Source: Amyelois transitella
Taxonomy: Eukaryota; Arthropoda; Insecta; Lepidoptera; Pyralidae
DNA: 64,000 bases
NCBI RefSeq assembly: GCF_032362555.1
Contig: NC_083517.1
Location: forward strand, 2,190,001-2,254,000
Reading direction: 5' to 3'
In this document: piece by piece, positions 33,175-45,027 of the stretch
How positions within the stretch are numbered: position 1 is the stretch's first letter
Layout: each line of letters begins with the position of its first letter
Made by a program: the position numbers and the translations under genes
Notes under the pieces: model-generated
The model's input: only the letters and a program-made list of their open reading frames with translations
What the model was told of the DNA's origin: nothing
Database searches by the model: none

Positions 33175-36100
33175 ATGTCTCTCACTAGAAGTAGGCATGC
33201 TCATTTGAAAATAAACACATGTCGCATCTGTCTGGAAGCTAATTTATCAGACAGCATTATTTTAAAATGCGGTGATATGTGGTTGGAATTATATGAGTAC
33301 TGCTTTGGGCTAACGGTGAGTAAATAAAGTAAATTATCAGTGAGTAAATAAAATAAATATATAGTGTTCTTTTTGTATGATCCAAGAAGCAATTTTTATC
33401 ATAACACACATGTGTCATGCCTGTTTTTATATACTTTTTTATGTACCAATTTTGCCATACATTTGATTGTGGTATGGCTCTGTCTACCCTCCAAGGGTTC
33501 AAGATAAAGAGACCGAGATGTGATCATGTATGTATGTTCTGGCAATTAAACTTCTTGATAAAAGCTTATTTTTGCCAAGCATAACATTCAATGGAATTTT
33601 TGAAATTAACTTTATTTTATAGCTAACCGCTCCGTCCCGGCAAACATTGTTTTGCCATATATATAATTTTTAAGTAATTTCTAGTTAAAAAAAAATGTTA
33701 AGGGTGGACAACCTTTACCACTAAGGGGTATGAAAAATAGATGTTGGCTGATTCTCAGACCTATTCAATATATTGACACAATCACAAAATTTCATGAGAA
33801 TCGGTCAAGCAGGTTTCGGAGGAGTATGGGAATGTTCATTCCTGACATGAGAATTTTATATATAAGATGCACTATGTAGGTGCTTATAACATTAGTACCA
33901 ATCTGTATTTTTCTTTCAGATTGATGAAAATGATGTGCCGAAAATACTTTGTATGGCATGTGCTCAGCACGTGAAGGACTTTTCAAACTTCAAAAGGAAG
34001 TGTCATCATTCCAACAAACTGTGGAGGTCTATTATAGCAACTGATGTGGTGAGTTTAAATTATTGTGATACTAGCCACCCACCCCGGTTTCGCATGGTTA
34101 GCTTTATTCACCCCCCATTTTGGTATATATGAGGGTATTTGAAAAAAAGGTATCCTATGTTAGAATGGGGGTTTTTAACTATATACATACAAAATTTCAC
34201 TCGAATCAGTCCAGCCGTTTAGCTGTGCAAGCAGAACAGACAGACAGACTTTCACGTTTATAATATAAGTAAAAGAAGTGAAGGATTTAAAAAAATACTG
34301 AAACATCAATAGTGAATAAAGAAGAAACGGTTAATTTAATCAATGGACACCAATAATTCGTATTTATATTGTTCACCAAATGTACCTAACATAATCAAAG
34401 TTTTAAACAAATTCAATTTTGTTGAATTGTTGATAAACTTATGCAGGAGTACGCAAATATATCTATAATAATACCTGCCTATATCCTCACTACATTACAA
34501 AAGAATGTAGGTAGCCCTATGCTTCATGTCCGTTTGTAAGCTATCTTCTCCTTAACCAGTCAACAGATTAAACTGCAATGTAAAATTACGTGACAAATAC
34601 ATGTAAGGCCTATTTTCCGAATAAAATATTAATTTTGATTTTGACATAGTTTTTTTTACTAATTTAGCCAACTTTTCATAAATATTATCGTAAAAAGTTT
34701 GGAAATAAACGTTATTAAACAGAATTATTGTTTCTACAGAAATGTTACTCGGAAAATTATAAAGCAAAAGTAGATATTGACTTATCTTTGGTAAAACACG
34801 AGAATGTTGATTCAACCCAATCTTTATCGGAATCTATTGATATTGACGTGAAGACAGAATATATTTCATCTATCTCTGTAAATAACAATGAGGAAGATTT
34901 TATAAGTGGTAATGAATGTGACGGATCTTTAGAATATGATATAGATTATACAACTAAAAAAAAAGTTAAGAAAACACGAAAAAAAGCATCAGGTAAAATT
35001 AAAAAACCTAAAAAACAAAATGGAGTGAAACCTAACAAGCCAGCTAAAAAACTAAATGGAGTGGTTGATACCACCCAACCTTGTTGTAAGTATACATACT
35101 TTTGAACTAAATCCAATTATTTTTTTTAATTTATAGTTACATGTTTCTGCTACTGATGAAGAATAGATTTTGCTGAAAGGCTGAAACAAAGGAAGATAGG
35201 TGATGTGAAAAAAAGTTTAGGCATTTCCCTTGATGGACTTTTATAGTCTGCAAGGGAAGAAGGCAAATCATTATATATTTTATTTGATATGAATAGGACC
35301 ACTCCGTCTCTTTCCCATGGATGTCGGAAATGGCCACTAAGTCTCTGTCTACCCCGCAAGGGATATAGACGTGACTATATGTATGTATGTATGTTTATTT
35401 GATACAATGTTTCTCTGAGGCTCATAAATGTTTTAAATAAAATATAAATTTTACTAAGTAATACTCATTACATATTTTTGTAGGTTTATGCGACTTTGTT
35501 TCTTCTGACACAGAAACCATAAAGGATCATTTGGAGGAGCACAGGATAAAAAATGATCTTGCGTGTAAACTTTGCGACCACAAAGGCAGAGATTTCGCTG
35601 ATGCCGTCAGTCATAGGTAGGTCATTTTACCATGTAACTTTCTTGATTACTTGCAGCTTTGACTTCTTCCTCCTGGCTTTAGTCCCGGTTACATCCTCAC
35701 CTCTCTGGAGAGAAACTCTGGGCATTCCTTTGACCATGGATCCTAGGTTGGATGTGTCAGGTTTTTCACAAAGCGACTTCCATCTGATCTGTGCAATATT
35801 TGCAGGTAACCTAACCCGTATAGGATCCATGGTTACACATCCAGTTGCTTTAATGTGCAGGTTTCCTTACGATGTTTGCACTCACCTTAAGAGCATGGGT
35901 TAGTATTCAAACTAATGTACATAACTTTGAAAATAGTCATTTTTAAATGGCCGAGATTTGAACCTGTGCCTTTCTGCTCGATTCGACCACCGACGCTCAA
36001 TTTATATATTATTTATTTTCTACTTTGTATATGTCGCTAAGAGTTGAAGTATGTAGAGATCGTGGCAAGTGAAAAGATGTAGTCTCTGCCTTCTCGTCCG

Positions 36101-39100
36101 GGAAAAAGGTGTGATTTTATGTATGTATGTATGTATGTTGTATATGTGCGGTATCATGAATACCAACGCCAACGTGACGAACCCGTAACTAATATATCGT
36201 AGTTGCACAAAGAACACGTAGTAGACACTCAGCGAGTTTTTCCACATTTCTCAAAATTTACCTCAGTAAATAAGCTGTTGATTGATTTTAATAAATGTTC
36301 TATATTTTTATCGGAAATGGGGCTTAATTAACAATCGCCATGTTTAGTGAAACCGACGTATTCACGGCGTAATGTTGGCAGATCCTGCTCCTGCCTTTAA
36401 TCGCCTAGGAAACTATCGCTGCTTCGCTTTTTATTACGACGTGAAACGGGACAGCGATATTTTTTCGCGCGTTAAAAAGATATTGGTTGATAGATAGATG
36501 TTGGCCGATTCTCAGACCTACTCAATATGCTCACAAAATTTCATGAGCATCGGTCGAGCCGTTTCGGAGGATTACGGGAACGAACATTGTGACACGAGAA
36601 TTTTATATACATATAAGATAAAGCCTCCTTTTTTCTCTGTATGCGCTAATCTCTGAAAATTGTGGACGGATTCTGTTCCTCTTTTAAATGTTGGAAAGAG
36701 AGTTTTCCGAGGAAGGTTTATATGTACCTATAAATTCTACCCGTGTATTCTAACGTTGTCACTTACAGAATCCACAAACATACAAACATACATACAAAAA
36801 CAACACTTTGAGTTCCAATACCCGTTCTCTTTCAGATTTCACCACATCCCCAGGGCGTGTAGACTGCACATAATCTGTCATATTTGTGACACGAGACAGT
36901 TGTCCGTCAAATCGTTACAGTTTCACTATCGTTCCGTACATTTGGACAAAGACGGCGGTGTTTGCCATGTGTGCGGTAAAACGTTTAACAAATACAAAAC
37001 CTGGTGGGAACACGAACGGTTACACAATGAGAATGTGAAGAAATATATATGCGATCATTGTGGGAAGACGTGAGTTTGTCTATATAATTTAGCGTCATCT
37101 ATATAGGCGAAATATTTATGTACCCGAAACCGCCGAGCTTGCATGAAGAGAGTTATGAATGTGGATGAAGCGAAGGAAGTATGCAGAGATCGTGGCAAGT
37201 GGAAAGAGGTAGTCTCTGCCTACCCCTCCGGGAAAGAGGCGTGATTTTATGTATGTATGTATGTATAAATATTATAAAGCTGAAGAGTTTGTTTTGTTTG
37301 TTTGTTTGTTTGTTTGTTTGTTTAAACGCGCTAATCTCAGAAACTACTGAACCGATTTAAATAATTCTTTCACTGTTAGATAGTCTATTTATCGAGGAAG
37401 GCTATAGGCTACATTTTATCCCGGATTTCCTACGGGAAACGTCAACAATGCAGGTGAAAGTTGAATGAGTCGGCCATCTGCAAGTTTTCCACGCGAACGC
37501 TGCGCAAACAAACAAAGATATAGTAAAACAATGTACTAAAGATGTGAAGTACTCATTTTTTGCCACAAAAAAGTCCGCGAGAGCATATATCTATCTCTTA
37601 AGGTTTACTTACAATAACCACTTTTATGTTAATTTTTTAAGATTATTTTTTCATTGTAAACATAAGTTATTTTGAAACCAATTTTCTTTAATTCAGTATT
37701 AATCCTTATCCAAATAAATATATTTATTACTTTCGGCTTTTCATGTAGACTAAAATTGCCATTTACAGTATATAAATCAGACGAATAGGTTTTGAGATAT
37801 AGTCGTTATAAGCAATTTGCAGCGAAACATTTAATACGGCGAACCAGCGTTCTTTCTAATACGCGTGACCGCCTGACCGCCGAGGAGGATGTTTGCAAAA
37901 ATAAATATGATGCCCAAAACAACTATTCCACGCGGACGAAGTCGCGGGCACAGCTAGTGTATGTATATAGGCGACTTAGAGATAGGCTTACAAACTTGGG
38001 ATTCTTCTTTTAGGCGATGGGCTAGCAACCTGTCACTATTTGAGTCTCAATTCTATCATTAAGCCAAATAGCTGAATGTGGCCATTCAGTCTTTTCAAGA
38101 TTGTTGGCTATGTCTACCCCGCAAGGGATATAGACGTGATTATATGTATGTATGTCATCTATAAAAAAGCAACGAATTAAACGCCATTGTTCAGTAAATA
38201 ACCCGTGAAGAGTTACAAACAAACAAATAAATAAATTCACTTTCGCATTTATGTTATTAGTTGAGATACAGATTGAGTAGTATCGTTGAGTTAGTATCTC
38301 GTAACACAAGTCGAACTTATTTCGAGGCTTACTCAATCTGTGTATAATATATATATTTAGTAATCTGTCCATGATATATTTATTTATTATGTCGTATGGT
38401 TCCCGGCACCAATAAAAAAAGAAATAGGACCACTCAATCTCGTTCCCGTGGATGGCGTAAAAGGCGACTAAGGGATAGGCTTTATAACTTGGGATTCTTC
38501 TTTTAGGCGTTGGGCTAGCAACCTGTCACTATTTGAATTCTATCATTCAACCAAACAGCTAAACGTGGCCTATCAGTCTTTTCAAGACTCTTCGCTCTGT
38601 CTACCCCGTGAGGGATATAGACGTGATTATATGTATGTATTTATTTATGGATTTTTTAAGGTATCTCTACCGCTCTCAAATCGAGGAACACCTTTCAAAT
38701 TTGTCCGACGTAAAGGAATTTATATGTGACAGCTGCGGCTGCGCCTTCAAGCGATATAGTTATTTAAAAGTAAGTTCCATTTTTAAAGTTGGCATGACAT
38801 TGATGCCATTCAAACATAAAATCACGCCTTCTTTCTTGGAGGGGTAGGTATGAGACTATATCCCTCCATTGTCACGGTCCCAAAATAGTTTTTTCGCTTT
38901 TTTCGCATTCATAAGCCTCTTGCAATTTCGTCGGTATCTAGTACTCTTGACCTGCCCTTTTGCCAGAACGTACTCGATATGATCAAGTTACGTTCGTAAA
39001 GGTCAGATGGGAGCCGGTTCGTGTAAAAACCTGACTCATCCAATCAAGGATCCATAGTCAAAGGCATACCCCGTGCTCCTCCCCAGAGAGGTGAGGATGC

Positions 39101-40632
39101 AACCGGGATTAAAGCCAGGAGGAAGAAGATGTTCGACTAAGCCTTCTTCACTTAATTTATTACCATCGCTTTAATACAGCTATACTCAACCTGCGGCCCC
39201 AGCACCGAATTTTTAATTGGCCCACTTTGAAGTTCTTATGCTTCGTTCTATTTTAAGAAGATTTAAAAGCCTCCAGCAAGAACTGGAAAGTGAGCAAAAC
39301 GCCGTAATTTTACATCGAAGTATGTAAAATCAATATAGTAAATACACCGTTACCTCTGATTTACTTTTTATTTATCACCTTATAATTTCTCGCTTGCGGC
39401 CCGGGATCCCATGACGGTAACGGTTTTTAGCCCAAGTATTTGCAAAAGAGTATTTGTAAAAGCAGCCATACTCAACCTTTCTTGGTTGAGTATGGCTGCT
39501 TTAATACAATGAAAAATGAAAAATGAAAAATGAAAAATATTTTATTTGGAAACAAAAACAAGTACAATTTAAGTAACATAGGATAACGATGACATCTGCA
39601 GAAGTTATGAAACTGTGTCGCAGATCTCAACGCCCACCTCCAGAAAACATTTATATAATGTGTTTCCTTAATCTTAGCACCCAATCCATTTATTACAACA
39701 AAAGAGAAGGAAAAAAAAAAAGATTTGATGTTTAATATATGTATTGGGTGCAAATGTGTTTTCATTTGGACCAAAATTGGATTCTTGTTTTTTAGTTTAG
39801 TTTAACATTTCACCTTAATTTGAGTACACACGGGAGTTTCTTTGTGTCAGAACTATTTCCTCTATTGGTTAATATGGACGTATGGATTTAATAAATAAAA
39901 TTATTAAATAATTTTATAGTATATGGTGCCGTGTGGTTCTCAGCACCAATAGGCGGATAAGGGCTTATAAACTTGGGATTCTTCATTTAGGCTTCAGGGT
40001 TAGCAACCTGTCACTATTTGAATGTCAATTCTATCGTCAAGCCTAAAAGCTGAACGTGGTCTATCAGTCCGTCCACCCCGCAAGGGATATAGACGTAAAT
40101 TATATCAATGAAAATATAAATAAATAAAAAATAATAATTCCAGGTGCACATATCGACTGTACACGAAAACTCCGGCGTGAAATGCGACCACTGCGGCAAG
40201 ACGTTCAAAAACGACTACAGACTGCGACACCATCTCAAAATGTTGACAAGAAAGAAGGAATATTTCTGCAAAGTCTGTTCCAAAGGGTTCGTTCATCCTG
40301 GCGCATTAAAAAAACACGAGTTTTGGCACACTGATGAAAGACCGTGCCCTTGTGAAATATGCGGGCAGGCGTTCAAAAAGCCCGGTGAACTTAGAGTGCA
40401 CTATATGAGGCACAGAGGAATATTTAAATTCAAATGTAACGTTTGTTCTAAAGCGTTTGTGACCAGTACGCAGTTGAAACGTCACGCGGCCGTACATACG
40501 GGCGTGCGCAGCCACAGATGTACGGCGTGTGATAGAAGCTTTCATGGCAGGAAATTGCTCGTCGCACATTGTTTGAGCAAACATAATATTGTATTGGATT
40601 TTAGCAAGGAAAATGTTAATAATATTGAGTAA
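33175..40632 (+). CDS. ZAD-type C2H2 zinc-finger protein
   Basis: Seven exons join in phase: 33175-33315, 33920-34048, 34740-35085, 35484-35616, 36836-37069, 38661-38769 and 40144-40632, giving 526 residues. Residues about 15-85 form a ZAD (CRIC, then CMAC), the insect zinc-finger-associated dimerisation domain. An acidic linker and a lysine-rich stretch (KKKVKKTRKK) likely serve nuclear entry. About eleven C2H2 units follow; nine look canonical, while those starting CDHCGKTY and CDHCGKTFKN lack a clear second histidine. One finger is split by the last intron. Such proteins are insect-expanded, usually DNA-binding regulators; the target is unknown. AATAAA overlaps the stop codon (40632-40637), so the 3' UTR may be very short. 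Most introns carry SINE or LINE pieces. Confidence 0.88.
35285..35400 (+). mobile_element. SINE-A fragment with (TATG) tail, ZAD gene intron
   Basis: Contains AGGACCACTCCGTCTC, CCATGGATGTCGG and CCCCGCAAGGGATATAGACG followed by TATG repeats. The middle of the element is deleted. Confidence 0.65.
35665..36003 (-). mobile_element. SINE-B, tRNA-derived, near full length
   Basis: On the minus strand the head at about 36003 has an A-box-like TGGTCGAATCG and a B-box GGTTCAAATC, as in a tRNA-derived pol III promoter. The body runs through AACCTGCACATTAAAGC-type and CCATGGATCC text. It is the best copy of this family, with a second near-full copy at 53345-53722. It lies just after ZAD gene exon 4. 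Confidence 0.75.
36035..36140 (+). mobile_element. LINE-tail fragment with (TATG) repeat
   Basis: Encodes the end of the CRDRGKW..SAYPSGKEA-type tail and ends in TATG repeats. It matches 37130-37265 and 63630-63925. Confidence 0.6.
37130..37265 (+). mobile_element. LINE-tail fragment with (TATG) repeat
   Basis: Translates as MNVDEAKEVCRDRGKWK followed by SAYPSGKEA and a stop, the C-terminal tail found in many moth non-LTR elements, then TATG repeats. Confidence 0.65.
37266..37530 (+). repeat. LINE 3' UTR piece with (TTTG)n
   Basis: A microsatellite of TTTG units (about 37290-37322) is followed by ACGCGCTAATCTCAG and CGAGGAAGGCTATAGGCTAC, text typical of 3' tails of moth LINEs. It sits in the ZAD gene intron after exon 5. 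Confidence 0.55.
37970..38155 (+). mobile_element. SINE-A copy, 5' truncated
   Basis: Starts at AGGCGACTTAGAGATAGGC and runs through AGCAACCTGTCACTATTTGA and CCCGCAAGGGATATAGACG to TATG repeats. It follows a LINE tail ending CGGACGAAGTCGCGGGCA. Confidence 0.75.
38279..38345 (+). mobile_element. Fragment of the TATCGTTGAG SINE
   Basis: Matches the body of the SINE at 15020-15235 (TATCGTTGAGTTAGTATCTCG, then a CGAGGCTTACTCAATCTG-like end). No head or A-tail is kept. Confidence 0.55.
38391..38643 (+). mobile_element. SINE-A, near full length, next to a splice acceptor
   Basis: Runs from GGTTCCCGGCACCAATAA through the whole body to GGGATATAGACGTG and TATG repeats. ZAD exon 6 starts at 38661, only about 18 bases after it, so the branch point for this exon probably lies in SINE sequence. 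Confidence 0.8.
38815..38998 (-). mobile_element. LINE-tail fragment, reverse strand
   Basis: Reverse of the SAYPSGKEA-type tail, diverged (AAAATCACGCCTTCTTTC, then GTACTCTTGACCTG). A plus-strand SINE-B piece follows at once. Confidence 0.55.
38995..39131 (+). mobile_element. SINE-B fragment
   Basis: Contains GTCAGATGGGAG, AAAAACCTGACTC and AGAGGTGAGGATGCAACCGG, the complement of SINE-B text at 35680-35800. The tRNA-like head is absent. Confidence 0.6.
39177..39498. mobile_element. hAT-type MITE with 8-bp target duplication
   Basis: The 322-bp element starts CAGCTATACTCAACCTGCGG and ends GGTTGAGTATGGCTG; the ends are inverted copies. CTTTAATA flanks it on both sides (39169-39176 and 39499-39506), an 8-bp target duplication as made by hAT transposases. 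A further copy of the end, GCAGCCATACTCAACC at 39462-39477, lies just inside the right end and makes a perfect 19-bp hairpin with it. Confidence 0.85.
39927..40105 (+). mobile_element. SINE-A copy with internal deletion, before the last ZAD exon
   Basis: Runs from GCCGTGTGGTTCTCAGCACC to GCAAGGGATATAGACGTAA, lacking the CACTCCATCTC block. It ends about 40 bases before the acceptor of exon 7 (40144). Confidence 0.7.
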
Positions 40633-41236
40633 ATAAATTTTTTTACATGCACAGAGAAATTGCATTTCATTTTTCACCAAAAAGGTTACAAAATCGAGGT
40701 TTGTCATGCAAGGGTTTAGAAGTGAAATAACACATACCATTAATTTATTTATTAATTAATTTGTAGTGGGCACTTAGAGTTGAGTAAGTAGGTACAGAGA
40801 CGGTGCTGCTTGCTTATTTTTTATTTTAGAAAAAGGGGTAATACTCTTTAAAATACAATGGCTTGTATTTTGAACTTTTCCCAAAAGCCCAAAACGTTGA
40901 TTGCACATACATCCATAAAACTAAATAAAGTGTACATCGGTTGAGTAATTTTAAAATAACTTTTTTTATTGTAGTCTTTTCTAAGATAAAAGATTTTAAA
41001 AGATTTGAGACTCCTGCCAATTTTTTTATTGGACTTTCGTTAAAAAGTTATAGAGCCAAAAATACCTAGGTTAGTTTATTTAAAGGATTTTTTTTAAATT
41101 TGTTCTAATAATTCCTTGTGTGCAAAATCGCTGATTAGTGAGCGCTATAAATTAAACATTTTCAACCGACTCGAAGGATATGATCCCTTACGTCTATCTT
41201 AGGTATTTAGATTACTTTTCTAATTTACAAAGGTAT
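40633..41236. other. Spacer between ZAD gene and first desaturase
   Basis: The two genes converge here. The stretch is AT-rich with no gene or repeat I recognise; it should hold both 3' UTRs. Confidence 0.5.
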
Positions 41237-44200
41237 CTAATCAGGTAATTTTTCTTGTTCCCGTGGTTTAAAATAATTCGTGCCAAAGAAATCCTGTTTC
41301 TTTTGATTGTTAGGTATGTAGTACATATCGGTCCCATCGCCCTTTTTCAAAACCCTGTTTCTAATTACATTCTCCGAAGTCACTTTAAGGTCGTATGCCC
41401 ATCCAATTTTCGCCATGAACTCTATAAATAAGGCGGAAAGGTTGTATTTGATATCTCCGAATTCTGATGATCTATAGTCGTATGGGAACGTGTGATGGTA
41501 ATTATGGAAACCTTCTCCAAAGATGATCAGGCCAAGACCTTGGGATTGCGTTCCAACTGCGGTTTGGTCAATTGGCTTATACCCTATTAAGTGAGCAGCA
41601 CTGTTAATCAAGTTTATCATATTCATTACCAAGTTTGTTCGGAAGTAATTAACAAAAAATGCAATGTGTAGTGACTCCCCCCAAAATGTAGTCGCTACGA
41701 AGGTTGGAAATCCGAATGCTATTAAAGCAACCAGTGGTACGATATATCTGAAAAATAAAAAAAATATATTTGGAAATTGGAAAATTTGAATAAGTTTATT
41801 CCAGTGGTCCCTAAAGATTTGAAATTGAAAATGTTTTTTTTTTTTCAATATAGGTTACATGGTACCACTTAGTGACGTCAAGTGTCGCTTGTAAAATGTA
41901 ACCTACTTGTGACCTTGATTCGCGAGGTGCTTCTTGCAAATTATCCGGAACATCATGTTCAAAAATATTATCGTGACACCATTGTTCTTTCAATATTTAG
42001 TTCAAAACCATAAGCAAGATTTGTTTTTTTTTTCAATTTTATTTTTATTGACGCAGTTTTACTTGTATCTAAGCCGTGGTCTTCGGCAAAGAAGAATAAG
42101 ATCACGCGTAAAGGAGCACTTACAATGCATAATAAAATCTCAAGGTAGGCTGGAAACAGGCAGTCTACCGAGAAAACTTTGCCAAACCTTAATTTAAGCA
42201 AGTTAAAGCTAAATTCGCATATGGCGGTTATGAATGTCCGCAGAAAGTTAAAGACTACTTTTGCATTTGCCAATGGGACGTGTCTGAAATGTCGTTGAAA
42301 CTGTTTTTCTGTAGTTGTTTGGTCTACGAACAATTTGAAAACAATTAAACGTCCTCCATTTTGCATCTTCGAAATATACGTCGTCAGAATCGACTCATTA
42401 AGTATCTACTTGCTTGTCGAACATGACGACATAAAAATCAGAATGATCTGATTTTTATGATGCCGTGTGGTTCCCGGCACCAATACAAAAAAGAATGGGA
42501 CCACTCCATCTCTTTCCCATTGATGTCGTAAAAGGCGACTAAGGGATAGGCTTACCTACATACTTGAGATTCTTTTTTAGGCGATGGGCTAGCAACCTGT
42601 CACTATTTGAATCTCAATTCTATCCTAAAGCCAAATAGCTGAACGTGGCCTATCAGTCTTTACAAGACTGTTGGCTCTGTCTACCCCAAGGGATATAGAC
42701 GTGATTATATGTATGTATGTATGTATCTGATTTTTATACCTATCTACATATAATAACGTCTTTACTCTTTACGTGACTGAGAAAAGACTGCGTTCTATAC
42801 ATGATGATGAAAAATTAAACGATCGTCTAAATATTAGATTCCAACGGGTTATGCCAAAATATATACTTACTTCTCCTGAAAGCGGATGATCGGATTTTTC
42901 ATCAAATCCGAAACGTCAATATGCTTCTCCCTTTTCACCACTTCTGGATGCGGCTCCACCACCATCCAGCCGTACTGGGAGAAGAAGAAACCTCTGGTAG
43001 CGTTGTGAGGATCAGCATCCGTGTCAGCGCATTGATGATGCAAGCGGTGCCTTCTAGCCCATGTAACTATGGATCGCTGGTTGGTAAGTAGGTAGAAGAA
43101 TATGAGTAATATTTCCAGTTGAGGCTTGACTTTGAACGCTCGATGTGACCACAGTCTGTGGACGCCGGCGCCAAGACCCAGCATTGAGGGAATCACCAGG
43201 AATAGTGCTGGAAAATAAAATTAGGAGTGGTGAAAATCTTGTATCGATATTTTGTAGGTAGTTAGTTATACATACCTATATACTATTGGGAACGTTGGTA
43301 TTTTTAAAGAATATGAATAAAAGATAAAGTTTTTCTTAATTAGTGCCTCCTTTTTTCCAAGTTGATAAGTAGAGGAGAAAATATCCCAAACGAAGATTTA
43401 ATCTCGCTGCACCTGTTTAATTTTTGTATTTTGTTTATTTATTATATAACTTTTTATGTAGGTATGTATAAACTTATTATCATACTTATTTTATTTTGTA
43501 TTTTAATTTTCGTGTAGGTATAAATATATTTATTTAGTTTGACCCCACATAGTTCTCCGTCAGACCCAATGGTTTACTGGTAGATAATGCTTCTAGCAAG
43601 CTCCGCAATTGTGCTATAGGTACATAGCCATGATGACGAAGTGTCTAAAAATACCATTTTTTAGAAATTCAAAGTAAAAACATCAATCTCAATTTCATTC
43701 CAATCCCAAAGCCATCAAGTTTAACGCAGCTGTCTAATCACCATCAGCCATGTCTACCGCGTTAGGGATTAAGATGTTTCATCTTATAATATAACGCATA
43801 CTTACTGAATAGAACAGTTTGGTACTTTGCATACAGAAGAAGATATCCTCCATAGAAGCCAAGAAGGTTATAGCCGAGGACGTAAGGGAATATGATGGGG
43901 TGCAACCTAAACTTCCAGTTGTCAGCTGAAGGTGCCACGAGTCTTTGGAACTGCTCATGTTCATTCTGCAGGTGTTCTTTGATCAGTTTTGTATCATTGT
44001 CTACTAGAGGAGCCATGGTCTGAAAAGAAATGTGTTGTTCAGGAATGTTTTACTTTTAAGACATATTAAATTTTCACAGCGTGTTTAAAATCTGATAGAA
44101 ACATCTGGCGATCCTTAGTTGCATCTTTTGGTGACTTCAGAATTCCAAACAATAAAAAATAGTATCTACTTACAATCCAAAAAAAAGTATGTTTGTTACA

Positions 44201-45027
44201 CGAAGCGACGGAAACCTGCGACCTACTTACATTACCTGAGAAATCTAGCGAAACTGTAGCAGAAAATACTATACAGTGATATGGTTTTTGCAATTTGGAA
44301 AGGTGAAGTTTTGCCCATAGTCTTCTCTAACAACACATTCTTATTAGGAAGGAAGGTATATGTAGGTAATAGGTTGTCTGTTTCCGGCACTAAAATAGAA
44401 CCACACCATATCTTACTCATGAATGTCGTAAGAGGCGACTAAAGAATAAGCTAGAAAACTCTGGATTCCTCTTGTACGCTATGGACATGCAACCTGTCAC
44501 TATTTGAATCTCAATTACATCATTAAGCCATACGCTGAACGCGGCCTTTCAGTCTTCGAGATTGTTGTCTCTGTCTACCCCGCAAGTAATATAGACGTGA
44601 CTTTATGTATGTATGCATTTATATTAGTGGCATAGGGTGAAGCCAAGATGAGAGTGCATGTCAGTCCTGTGCATTATAGGTAGATACAAAGGTAGGTAAA
44701 ATAGTTAAATAAAAGCTTTTTTTTTAACAAAAGTCCAGTTTTAGGATATCCTGGTCATTAAAATAATAAAAATTATACTCAGGATAATGTAGGATTTGAT
44801 TTTTTAAGTTTAATTAAATAAATAAAAATTGATATTGTTTTTGGAAACGTGGCACCACTTGCATGTTTGCTTCTTAATTTATAAAATAAAATGTACACAT
44901 CCCAAAGAAATACACATTTATTGTCTATCTACTTTTTCACTTTTTTTTTCTGATAGAAATAATTATACTACATAGAATCAACAAATCGTACCTGATTCGA
45001 TAACCGCACAACCGTTGCAGCTGCCAT
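41237..45027 (-). CDS. Acyl-CoA desaturase, copy 1
   Basis: Coding exons 44019-43806, 43207-42871 and 41747-41237 join in phase to give 352 residues from ATG 44016. A further exon 45027-44992 begins with an in-frame ATG and would add 13 residues, for 365. Four membrane segments and three histidine boxes fit the family: HRLWSH, HRLHH within TWARRHRLHHQ, and HNYHH within GEGFHNYHHTFPYDY, plus NSAAHLIG. Such enzymes sit in the ER membrane and use cytochrome b5 and a di-iron centre to put a double bond into fatty acyl-CoA; in moths relatives make pheromone precursors. The second box has Arg where most relatives have Asp (WARDHR). Regiospecificity cannot be read from sequence. SINE-A copies lie in introns. 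Confidence 0.92.
42462..42725 (+). mobile_element. SINE-A, near full length, intron of desaturase 1
   Basis: Runs from GCCGTGTGGTTCCCGGCACC to GGGATATAGACGTGAT and TATG repeats. Antisense to the host gene. Confidence 0.8.
44380..44615 (+). mobile_element. SINE-A, diverged copy, first intron of desaturase 1
   Basis: Begins TTTCCGGCACTAAAATAGAA and keeps AACCTGTCACTATTTGAATC, a CCCCGCAAG block and ATAGACGTGACT. Many differences suggest an older copy. Confidence 0.7.

Noticed and set aside
35553-35903. Open frame of 116 codons after ZAD exon 4
   Set aside because: It starts in another frame of the exon and runs through SINE-B; no domain is visible.
37290-37322. Possible CRISPR-like or satellite array
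   Set aside because: It is a plain TTTG microsatellite next to a LINE tail; no spacer structure exists.
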